A stretch of DNA of 64,000 nucleotides from Croceibacterium xixiisoli (lineage in GTDB: Bacteria > Pseudomonadota > Alphaproteobacteria > Sphingomonadales > Sphingomonadaceae), in assembly GCF_009827305.1 (NCBI RefSeq), contig NZ_WTYJ01000004.1, positions 124,001 to 188,000 on the forward strand, in the 5' to 3' direction. A program made the position numbers and the translations under genes. Position 1 is the stretch's first letter, and the number at the start of each line of letters is the position of its first letter. Of the stretch, positions 26,832 to 33,808 are shown in pieces. Under the pieces are notes generated by a model. It had not been told where the DNA came from. It ran no database searches and was given only the letters and a program-made list of their open reading frames with translations.

Positions 26832-27117
26832 GTCGTTGGTCATGCAAGCCGTCGTTTGTCAAGCCAGCCAGACCGAAGGTCACATTCCGTGCCAAGGCAC
26901 CAGACCAAACCCTTCCCGCCTGCGGGGGGGGGCAGCGAGACTTGGTCCGCGTAGCGGGCCCTAGTCGCAGCGGGGTGGGCCAGCGCCACCCTTCGAAGTC
27001 CGCGAGAGCCAAGCCCCACCAACTCCCAACCCACCTGAGGAAAGAAGCGGGGCACCGTCACCCCAATCCCGCGCGCTCATTCATTGACCAGTAGGATTTG
27101 CCCACTTACATAGCCGG
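26832..27117. other. Intergenic region between receptor and abi locus
   Basis: No gene seen. It contains a decayed dispersed sequence (CTAGTCGCAGCGGGGTGGGC, about 26961-26980) also present near 14713. It marks the boundary from GC-rich core to the accessory island. A promoter candidate, TTGACC (27084-27089) with a 16-base spacer and TTACAT (27106-27111), points into the structured leader. Confidence 0.45.
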
Positions 27118-27205
27118 CAACAACACCCCCTAGGCCTAGAGCTTCGGCTTGCCCAATACCGGGGGGTTACTTTCAGGAGCCTCCTCGGGTAACCGGGGAG
27201 GCTCT
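27118..27205 (+). ncRNA. Structured leader / candidate AbiF-type ncRNA
   Basis: Three foldable parts: a CCCCC/GGGGG closing stem (27126-27130 with 27161-27166) enclosing an AGC-TTCG-GCT mini-hairpin; the single-stranded GGTTAC (27165-27170); and a 12-bp hairpin at 27177-27204 with loop GTAA. GGTTAC can pair with GTAACC (27189-27194) of that hairpin, giving a pseudoknot or an alternative fold. The hairpin contains the ribosome site GGGGAGG of the Abi_2 gene. I recall published AbiF RNAs upstream of Abi_2 genes; this looks like one, but no covariance search was possible. Confidence 0.55.
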
Positions 27206-28138
27206 ATGCTTTACGACAAGCCGGCCACCACCATAGACGAACAGATCGTGCTGCTGGCGGAACGCGGCATGGGCGGTGATCAAGCGCTGATGCGCCGGTG
27301 GCTGGAGACAGTCGGCTACTATCGTCTGAGCGCCTATTGGCTGCCGGTCGAACTGCCGGCCGCAGAAGGACAGACCCGCACCAAGATATTTCAGCCGGGC
27401 ACCATGTTCGAAGCCATCGTCGATATCTACGTCTTCGACCGAAAGCTGCGGCTGCTGGTCATGGAAGGCATTGAGCGGATCGAGATCGCCCTTCGTTCAC
27501 GCTGGACCAACCGGCTGACGCTGGCCCATGGATCGCATGCCCATCTGGCTGTCAGCGTCTTCCAGTCAGGCTATGACCATATCGGCTTGCTGTCCGCGTT
27601 GGCGAACCGGGCGAAGGATAGCAACGAGGTCTTCGTCGAACATTATCGACAAAAATATGCCGAGCCCTTCATGCCGCCCTTGTGGATCGTGACCGAACTC
27701 ATGACCTTCGGCGAGTTGTCGCGGTGGTTCGCGCTGACCAAGGACCTCAAGGTGAAATCGGCTGTCGCAAGGGATCTGGGATTGCCGAGCCGGGAGGTGC
27801 TGGAGGGCACGTTGCAACTCCTGTCCTACATCCGCAACATATGCGCGCATCATGGCCGTCTGTGGAACAGGCAAACCGTCAAGCGCCTGCCGAACATCAA
27901 GCGCTTCAAGGATGATCTGGTTGTCGTGGAAACGCGGACGAGCCAGGGCATCCAGGCTCAGCCCGCCAACTTCATCTACAATGCCCTGGTTGCGCTGGTG
28001 CACATGCTGCGTCACCAAAGTCCGGACACCAGCTTCGCGCAGCGGGTGACCGCGCTTGTCAAAACCCGTTCGCCCGACCAGCTCCGTGCCATGGGATTTC
28101 CAACCGATTGGCAGGCACGGCCATGCTGGTCAGCGTGA
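27206..28138 (+). CDS. Abi_2 family abortive infection protein (AbiD/AbiF-like)
   Basis: Protein of 310 residues matching the Abi_2 family: YDKPATTIDEQIVLLAERGM at the N-terminus, LETVGYYRLSAYW, VDIYVFDRKLRLLVMEGIERIEIALRS in the middle and the HEPN-like RNICAHHGRLWN motif near residue 215. HEPN R-x4-6-H motifs are RNase active sites in many defence toxins. Abi_2 proteins abort phage infection. The start is ATG 27206, directly after a hairpin that buries the ribosome site, so expression is probably restrained. The TTG at 27149 would read through the RNA and is unlikely. It begins an AT-rich accessory island. Confidence 0.88.
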   Translation: MLYDKPATTIDEQIVLLAERGMGGDQALMRRWLETVGYYRLSAYWLPVELPAAEGQTRTKIFQPGTMFEAIVDIYVFDRKLRLLVMEGIERIEIALRSRWTNRLTLAHGSHAHLAVSVFQSGYDHIGLLSALANRAKDSNEVFVEHYRQKYAEPFMPPLWIVTELMTFGELSRWFALTKDLKVKSAVARDLGLPSREVLEGTLQLLSYIRNICAHHGRLWNRQTVKRLPNIKRFKDDLVVVETRTSQGIQAQPANFIYNALVALVHMLRHQSPDTSFAQRVTALVKTRSPDQLRAMGFPTDWQARPCWSA

Positions 28139-28147
28139 TGGGTCGGC

Positions 28148-28447
28148 TTGATCAAAAATCCGGCTGAAATTATCGATACAAGAGTTCTGGGCACAGTTCT
28201 GGAGACACAATACTCAACTCACCATTGCGCTTCGGCTTCGGCTGCCACAATTAGGTATTATGTCCCCGGAACTCCGGTCAAAGTTTCGATCGAATGCCCA
28301 CTAGGTTCTGAGCGCCACGTGCTTTGCAATCAGGTGCAGCCTGGTATGACTGTTCAGAATGAGGTGAAAACGGGAAAACGCCGAATAATCTATTATTTTC
28401 TATCTCCCTTTATGAAGATTATTGCCGAATCTGCTAGGGAGAGGTGA
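28148..28447 (+). CDS. Hypothetical protein in accessory island
   Basis: Open frame of 99 codons with only a TTG start, nine bases after the Abi_2 stop. The translation has CASASAATIRYYVPGTPVKVSIECPLGSERHVLCNQ and KRRIIYYFLSPFMKII, which looks protein-like, but I recognise no family. It could be the C-terminal part of a truncated gene or a small partner of the Abi_2 protein. AT-rich compared with the flanks. Confidence 0.35.
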   Translation: MIKNPAEIIDTRVLGTVLETQYSTHHCASASAATIRYYVPGTPVKVSIECPLGSERHVLCNQVQPGMTVQNEVKTGKRRIIYYFLSPFMKIIAESARER

Positions 28448-28492
28448 TAGATAAGTTGAATGATTTTTTCTATTGAGGGGGATCGGGCAGTT

Positions 28493-28775
28493 ATGTCAGA
28501 TGATTTGATAGCGGGAATGGACGATGAAGACGCTCTCCGAGAATTTTTGGAATTATATGAAGTAATTCCTAATCCTGATAATTTTTTTTGGATATTTATT
28601 ACATAGTGAAATTATTGATGTGTCTGAGCGTGCTCGAGTAGGTTTGTTTTTGCGCCTCACTTCCTTTCAGTATCTTGACAAGTATCGCGGATTAGATGGT
28701 TCTGATAGGGGTAGGTTTTTAAAGATATTTAATTATATAATAGATCAATCAAAATATCAGGAGCATGTAAAATGA
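28493..28775 (+). pseudogene. Small gene broken (or slipped) at a T8 run
   Basis: ATG 28493 opens a frame that stops at 28604-28606 after 37 codons. If one T of the eight-T run at 28582-28589 is removed, the frame continues without interruption to TGA 28775. That gives a coherent acidic protein of about 93 residues (start MSDDLIAGMDDEDALREF, end IIDQSKYQEHVK). A GGGGGATCGGG purine stretch precedes the ATG. It resembles small immunity-type proteins in size and context, but I do not recognise the family. It may be a true frameshift, transcriptional slippage or a sequencing error. Confidence 0.6.
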
Positions 28776-28791
28776 ACTTCGGGATTGATGC

Positions 28792-28817
28792 AAATATATC
28801 ATATCATTGATATATTT
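28792..28817. terminator. AT-rich hairpin after the frameshifted gene
   Basis: AAATATATCA-TATCAT-TGATATATTT, ten-bp perfect arms, followed by TATATAAAT. It lies 17 bases after the shifted-frame stop and is a possible terminator. Confidence 0.4.
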
Positions 28818-28902
28818 ATATAAATAAATGGGTTTAAGTAATTCTCAAATAACACGAAATCTTCATTAATCCATTTTGCAAGGGTAGGAGTCTGAGCAAT
28901 AG

Positions 28903-29454
28903 CGACGGAATTCTTTCGGAGCAGGGTGCCGCTTTGTTGAGTTCAGTATTTGGCAAGATCGTAATGGTAACGGAAGTGTTGGAGAAGGAGAGATACTTTC
29001 TCTATCTCAGGCAGAAGTTTATTCGATCAATCTTTTGGGTGTTGCTGGTACCTCTGAATATACATTTGGTGAGGCGATAACCGTCAATACTGAGGTTTAT
29101 GCACGTAAAGACGGGGTTCAGATGTCCTTTGTGGACGCTGCCCTTTCTTATTTGCTTGGCAGCAATTCAGCTCCGGACAGTATGTACGTTGGAGACAGTA
29201 ATGTTGCCAGGGATCCCGTGTGGAGAAGTCTGCTCCAGCCCTTCCGCCCTGGGCCTCAATGGGGCAGTTCGACCATGGACAAAATAATGCAACTTGATCA
29301 CAATGCGCAATCTCTGGCCGGCACGGGGGCAGTTCAGCGCAATGCCCTGGTGGCATTGATGCGGCAGGACATGGCGTCATTCGGGGCAGGAAATGGCGAA
29401 ATGGATATGATCAGGGTCAGTGCGGAGCGCACCCCTATGGATATGTTTGGCTGA
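28903..29454 (+). pseudogene. C-terminal remnant of a large calcium-binding exported protein
   Basis: A frame open from an in-frame TAG (28900-28902) to TGA 29454 with no ATG before 29125. Its beginning reads FVEFSIWQDRNGNGSVGEGEI (28933-28995). This is the D-x-N-x-N-G...E calcium-loop motif with the preceding IWQD typical of giant RTX/adhesin-type or toxin proteins. The rest (FVDAALSYLLG ... MDKIMQLDHNAQSLAG ... ALMRQDMASFG) is helical and unrecognised. It is probably the 3' end of a much larger gene lost by deletion. The TTG at 29035 could still start a 139-residue product. Confidence 0.5.
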
Positions 29455-29665
29455 TTGCTCACGCATGTCGCCGGCGCATTCGTGCTGGCAACATATTCTT
29501 TGACCAGCGTGTCCCTTGAACGACAAATAGGGCGCTTCCTACCATTGCTATCACGCTCAAGTCGAGATCGCCTTGGGTACTGCAAACGTTTATGGACTGT
29601 CAGCACACCGCAAACCCCAACTGTGGAGATTGTGTGGAGACATCCAATCTCCTCTCTCTACCCCC

Positions 29666-30364
29666 TCAACCAACCCCCGTCGGCGCAATCGCCTGCCCGG
29701 TCACCGGATGCGCAAAATGGAACGGCGGCAGCGTCGCCTTGGGCCATTGCTGCGGCATCGGGCGCAATTCGTCCGGTCCGCCAGGATATTCGGGGAAGGT
29801 TCCGGGGAAGGGGCGCACCATCAGCGGTTCATCCGGCGCATGGGCCCATCCGGTTTCGTACAGCGCCTGATAGGCGATGCGATAGTTGAACGTCTGGATC
29901 TTCCACACCCCGTCCACCTTGCGATATTCGTTTTCATGCACCCCGCCTTCCCAGAACTGGGCCGGCCAATCGGGATATTGATCCTTCACGCTGTCATGCA
30001 CCGCCACGAACAGCAGGGCATGGAACCGGCCCTTGGCGGTCAGCCCGTCGGGCGCGACATCGATCACGTCCTGCGCCAGCAGATGTTCGAACAGCAACCC
30101 GTCACGCGGGCCGCGCACCTGTTCGCCGGCGTAATGATACATCCGGTGCGCCCCGGCGCGGCCGCGGAAGATGCCGTTCAGGAAATACAGCGTGGCATCC
30201 TCGGCAAACAAATCCACGATTTCGGGGAACAGCCATTTGTCCATGAAATAGCCATAGGAATGGTGCAGCCGGCGGACGGCATTTTCATCCTGCAGCGCGG
30301 TCAGCTCGCGCCGCAATTGCGCGCTTTCCTGCTCCAGCCGGGCGATGCGATCCTCCGCGCTCAT
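29666..30364 (-). CDS. NTF2-like (SnoaL) family protein
   Basis: Protein of 232 residues: an N-terminal coiled coil (RIARLEQESAQLRRELTALQDENAVRRLHHSYGYFMD) and an NTF2/SnoaL cone fold (FPEIVDLFAEDATLYF ... GVHENEYRKVDGVWKIQTFNY). Members are isomerases, dehydratases or ligand-binding proteins in catabolism of steroids and other cyclic compounds. Its ATG overlaps the SDR stop by four bases, so the two form an operon. Confidence 0.82.
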   Translation of the reverse strand: MSAEDRIARLEQESAQLRRELTALQDENAVRRLHHSYGYFMDKWLFPEIVDLFAEDATLYFLNGIFRGRAGAHRMYHYAGEQVRGPRDGLLFEHLLAQDVIDVAPDGLTAKGRFHALLFVAVHDSVKDQYPDWPAQFWEGGVHENEYRKVDGVWKIQTFNYRIAYQALYETGWAHAPDEPLMVRPFPGTFPEYPGGPDELRPMPQQWPKATLPPFHFAHPVTGQAIAPTGVG

Positions 30365-31185
30365 GCGGCATTCTCCGCTTCGGCAGCGGCCTGGCGCGCC
30401 TCTGCCACCCAGCCGTCGATATCGTCGGGCAGTTCCATGTAACGGCCGGACAGCAGGTCGTAATCGCCGGAAAACAGATCCACGCAGCGCTGGGCGCAGC
30501 GATGCAGATCGGCATCGGCATCCTCCCGCCCTTCGCCTTCTTCCAGATATTGCAGCATATGCGGCATGTATTTCTGCGCATCGGGCGAATTGCGCGTGTC
30601 GCGGGCCAGCTGGGTGATTACGAAGCCGGGATCGATGGCGAAGATTTTCACCGCCGTATCCTTCAACTCTTCGGCCACCATCGCCACCATCTTGTTCTGC
30701 CCGGCCTTGCCCACGCTGTAGGCGGACAGGCCCGGCAGGGTCAGCTGGCTGGCGATGGCGGAGACCAGCACCACCCGGCCGTCATTGCGCTCCACCATTT
30801 CGGGCAGGACATTGCGCAGGAACAGATAGGGCGCGCGGATATGCACCGCTTCGGACCGCCACCAATCTTCCGGATCGGTCACCCACAGCGGGCCGAAGGG
30901 CCCCGGCACCCCGGCATTGCTGACCAGCCGAGTGATCGGGCCCAGTTCCGCCCGCACTTCGCCCACCGCGCGGGCAACATCGTCCGGGCTGGTGACATCG
31001 GCGGTCGCCGCCATCGCCCGGCCGCCCCGGGCCACGATCCCGGCCACCACCTCATCCAGTTCGGCCCGGCTGCGTGACAGCACCGCCACGGCCGCCCCTT
31101 CGGCGGCAAACCGTTCGGCGATCGCCCGCCCGAAACCCCGCCCGCCGCCGGTCACCAGCGCAACCTGCCCATCCATCGATCCCAT
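30361..31185 (-). CDS. SDR family oxidoreductase
   Basis: Short-chain dehydrogenase of 274 residues: NAD(P)-binding TGGGRGFGRAIA near residue 12, NAG (VSNAG), catalytic Ser in VSAIAS and the YSVGK active site. The C-terminal tail is longer than usual. ATG 31185 follows AGGGATCAGG. First gene of an operon with the NTF2-like protein; the two may act in one catabolic step. The AraC gene upstream is a candidate regulator. Confidence 0.87.
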   Translation of the reverse strand: MGSMDGQVALVTGGGRGFGRAIAERFAAEGAAVAVLSRSRAELDEVVAGIVARGGRAMAATADVTSPDDVARAVGEVRAELGPITRLVSNAGVPGPFGPLWVTDPEDWWRSEAVHIRAPYLFLRNVLPEMVERNDGRVVLVSAIASQLTLPGLSAYSVGKAGQNKMVAMVAEELKDTAVKIFAIDPGFVITQLARDTRNSPDAQKYMPHMLQYLEEGEGREDADADLHRCAQRCVDLFSGDYDLLSGRYMELPDDIDGWVAEARQAAAEAENAA

Positions 31186-31297
31186 CCTGATCCCTTTTCT
31201 TTGTGTTTTGTCGGGGCAGGCTATCATGCGCGCAGGCTGCGCGCCAAATGCGTTCTCATGCGCAGGCAGGGCGTATTACTGCGCAGGTGGGGCGCGG

Positions 31298-32056
31298 TTA
31301 TTGCCCGGATATATACCGGCTGGGGGACACGCCGAAGGTGCGCCGGAACATTGCGCTGAAGCTGCTCGGGCTGTCATACCCGACCTCGAACGCGACCTGG
31401 GTGATCGAATTGCGCGACGCCAGCAGCGCCATCGCCTCCATCAGCCGGGCCTGCTGCCGCCACATCGCAAAGCCCAGGCCCGTTTCACGCTTGAAAGCAC
31501 GGGTAAAAGTCCGCCGGCCCATGCCCGCAACCACGGCCCAGTCGTCGATATCGCGCGGGTCGGCCGGCTGGTCCACCAGCGATGAACACACCCGCAGCAG
31601 GCGCGGATCGGCGGGCATGGCCAGCTCATGCAGCAGCGCTGGAAGCCTTTGAATTTCATCGAGAAGCAGCGCCACGATATGCCCCGCGCGGCCCTCTGTC
31701 GGATAGTCGGCGCCCAGCGTGCCCATCTCCAGGATCAGCGCCCGCAGCAGCGCCGACACCTCGAACACCCGGCATCGCCCGTCATCCACCGCATCAGGTC
31801 GCAAATACAATGTCCTGAGCGACACCGCACTGCGGCAGCACACCTCATGCGCCATCCCCGCCGGCAACCACAGCGCCCGCTGCGGCGGCACGACATAGCT
31901 CGCCTCCGCCGTGCGCACGGCCATGATTCCGGCACAGGCATAGAGGATTTGCACATGCGCATGGCTGTGCATGGGGTCCATGAATCCAGCAGGATACTCG
32001 TCATGCAACGCCACCACAGGGCGATCGCTGACCAGAATCTCGTTGCTGTGCTTCAC
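31298..32056 (-). CDS. AraC family regulator with cupin sensor
   Basis: Regulator of about 252 residues. The N-terminal cupin (YPAGFMDPMHSHAHVQILYACAGIMAVRT ... PQRALWLPAGMAHEV) has conserved histidines, and a C-terminal AraC domain follows (WAVVAGMGRRTFTRAFKRETGLGF ... SITQVAFEVGYDSPSSFSAMFRRTFGVSPSRY). The likely start is GTG 32056; the open frame continues to 32173 without cupin-like content. It is divergent from the alpha/beta hydrolase operon. Confidence 0.85.
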   Translation of the reverse strand: MKHSNEILVSDRPVVALHDEYPAGFMDPMHSHAHVQILYACAGIMAVRTAEASYVVPPQRALWLPAGMAHEVCCRSAVSLRTLYLRPDAVDDGRCRVFEVSALLRALILEMGTLGADYPTEGRAGHIVALLLDEIQRLPALLHELAMPADPRLLRVCSSLVDQPADPRDIDDWAVVAGMGRRTFTRAFKRETGLGFAMWRQQARLMEAMALLASRNSITQVAFEVGYDSPSSFSAMFRRTFGVSPSRYISGQ

Positions 32057-32219
32057 GGCCTGATCTCGATGATTGGACTTTGAAGCCGGAATTTGGGCCA
32101 ATCCGGGTGGCCATGGCAAGATGCCACATGCGAATTGGCCTGCCCGGACCGATGATCGACCCGATCGGAGCAATTGCCCCGGGCCTGGCTGCTATGCCTT
32201 GGGAGGCCAACAGCGAAGG

Positions 32220-33197
32220 ATGACAGACGTGAAGGACAGCGATGTGGCAAGCGCCGTTGCGCCGATCGATCCGCAAATCGCTGAATTCGCTCGCCGTCTT
32301 GCCGCAGCCTACGCCACTTGCGGGCAGCCGGCCTCACTGGCCGAGCGGCGGCAGATGGCCGAATCCGTCCGCCAACCCTGGCGCAGCGGCGGGCCGGTGA
32401 TGGCCCACACGCAGGATCTGACCATCAACGGCCTGCGCGCCCGGCTCCATCGCCCGCAGCCAGCCACGGATCAGCCATCCCCGGTGATGCTCTATCTGCA
32501 TGGCGGCGGCTGGGTGCTGTTCAGCATCGACACCCATGATCGGCTCATGCGCGAATACGCCGCCCGCGCCGGCATCGCCGTGCTCGGCATCGACTATAGC
32601 CTTGCTCCGGAAGCAAAATTTCCCGTTGCCGTGAACGAAGTGGTGGGTGCGCTGGCCTGGCTGGAGGCGGGGGCGGCCGGGCTCGGGCTCGATCCCACGC
32701 AGCTGTTCATCGGTGGGGATTCGGCCGGGGCCAATCTGGCCGTTTCCGCCTGCCTCACCCGCCGCGATAACGGGCAGGCCAGGCTCGCGGGCATGCTGTT
32801 GAATTATGGCGCTTTCGATCCGGCTCCGACGGCCAGCTACACGCTGTACGCCGGTGACGATCATACGCTCAATGTGGAAGAAATGGATGCCTTCTGGTCC
32901 GCCTATACGGACAGCCCGGCCCAACTGACCGATCCGCTGGTGGCGCCCCTGCTGGCGCAATTGCACGATCTGCCTCCGGCCTTTCTGGCCATTGCGGAAC
33001 GCGACATTCTGGCCGACAGCAACCACGCCTTCGCCGCGCGTTTGCGGCAGGCGGGCGGGGAGGTTGAGGCCGTGAGCTATGCCGGGGCGACCCACAGTTT
33101 TCTCGAAGCGGTCTCGATCGCGCCACTGGCCGCGCGGGCATTGGATGATCAGGCAGCCTGGATCCGGCAGCACTGTACAGCGCCCGCCCATGGCTGA
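32220..33197 (+). CDS. Alpha/beta hydrolase (HSL-type esterase)
   Basis: Esterase of about 325 residues of the hormone-sensitive-lipase family: oxyanion motif YLHGGGWVLF, nucleophile GGDSAGANLA and catalytic His in GATHSF; the acid residue lies in AERDILAD. ATG 32220. It overlaps the PaiB-like gene by eight bases, so the two are co-translated, and it is divergent from the AraC regulator. Confidence 0.88.
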   Translation: MTDVKDSDVASAVAPIDPQIAEFARRLAAAYATCGQPASLAERRQMAESVRQPWRSGGPVMAHTQDLTINGLRARLHRPQPATDQPSPVMLYLHGGGWVLFSIDTHDRLMREYAARAGIAVLGIDYSLAPEAKFPVAVNEVVGALAWLEAGAAGLGLDPTQLFIGGDSAGANLAVSACLTRRDNGQARLAGMLLNYGAFDPAPTASYTLYAGDDHTLNVEEMDAFWSAYTDSPAQLTDPLVAPLLAQLHDLPPAFLAIAERDILADSNHAFAARLRQAGGEVEAVSYAGATHSFLEAVSIAPLAARALDDQAAWIRQHCTAPAHG

Positions 33198-33783
33198 CAT
33201 CCAGCATCAGGCGGCCACCCTGTTGATCGACCGCCACCCGCTCGCCTGGCTGGTCTCGCGGCGCTTCCACGCCAGCCCGCTGCCGCTGCTGGCCGAGCGG
33301 GATGAACACGGCCGGCTGCAGGCCCTGTTTGGCCACTGCGCGCGCAGCAACCCGCTGGTCGAGGATTTTGCATCCGATTCCAAGGGGCTGGCGCTGTTCA
33401 ACGGCCCATCGAGTTACATCTCCCCCCGCTATGTCAGCCGCACGGATTGGGCACCGACCTGGAATTTTGCGGCCCTGCGGGTGGGGGTGGAGGTGGAATT
33501 CGTGCCCGCAGAAACCGGCGATGCGGTCCAGCGGCTGCTCGCCCATCTCGAACGGCAATCGCCGGGCCATTGGTCGACGGCGCAACTCGGCGACCGCTAC
33601 CACCAGATGCTTTCCCACATCATCGCCTTCCGCGCCCATGTCCGCCAGCTCGACCCGCGCTTCAAGCTGGGCCAGGATGAACGGCCCGAGGAATTCCGCG
33701 AGATCTGCGACCATTCCCCCGATCCGCAGCTGGTGGAATGGATGCAGGCCTTTGCTGCCGGCCGCCTGCCGGCAACGCTTTGA
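33190..33783 (+). CDS. PaiB-like FMN-binding protein
   Basis: Protein of 197 residues of the PaiB/FMN-binding split-barrel family: HPLAWLVSRRFHASPLPLLAER, GHCARSNPL, FNGPSSYISPRYV and TWNFAALRVGVEVEFV are characteristic. Family members are annotated as negative regulators of protease and sporulation genes in Bacillus, but many are plain flavin-binding proteins. It lies between an esterase and an oligopeptidase in one operon. Confidence 0.87.
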   Translation: MADIQHQAATLLIDRHPLAWLVSRRFHASPLPLLAERDEHGRLQALFGHCARSNPLVEDFASDSKGLALFNGPSSYISPRYVSRTDWAPTWNFAALRVGVEVEFVPAETGDAVQRLLAHLERQSPGHWSTAQLGDRYHQMLSHIIAFRAHVRQLDPRFKLGQDERPEEFREICDHSPDPQLVEWMQAFAAGRLPATL

Positions 33784-33808
33784 CGTCCTGATCTTTTTCC
33801 GGGTGACC

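Noticed and set aside
28582-28589. T8 run as proven programmed slippage
   Set aside because: A single-base sequencing or true frameshift error explains it equally well; kept as a question only.
27100-29700. Island as an integrated prophage or IS element
   Set aside because: No integrase, transposase, phage structural gene or flanking direct repeats could be seen.
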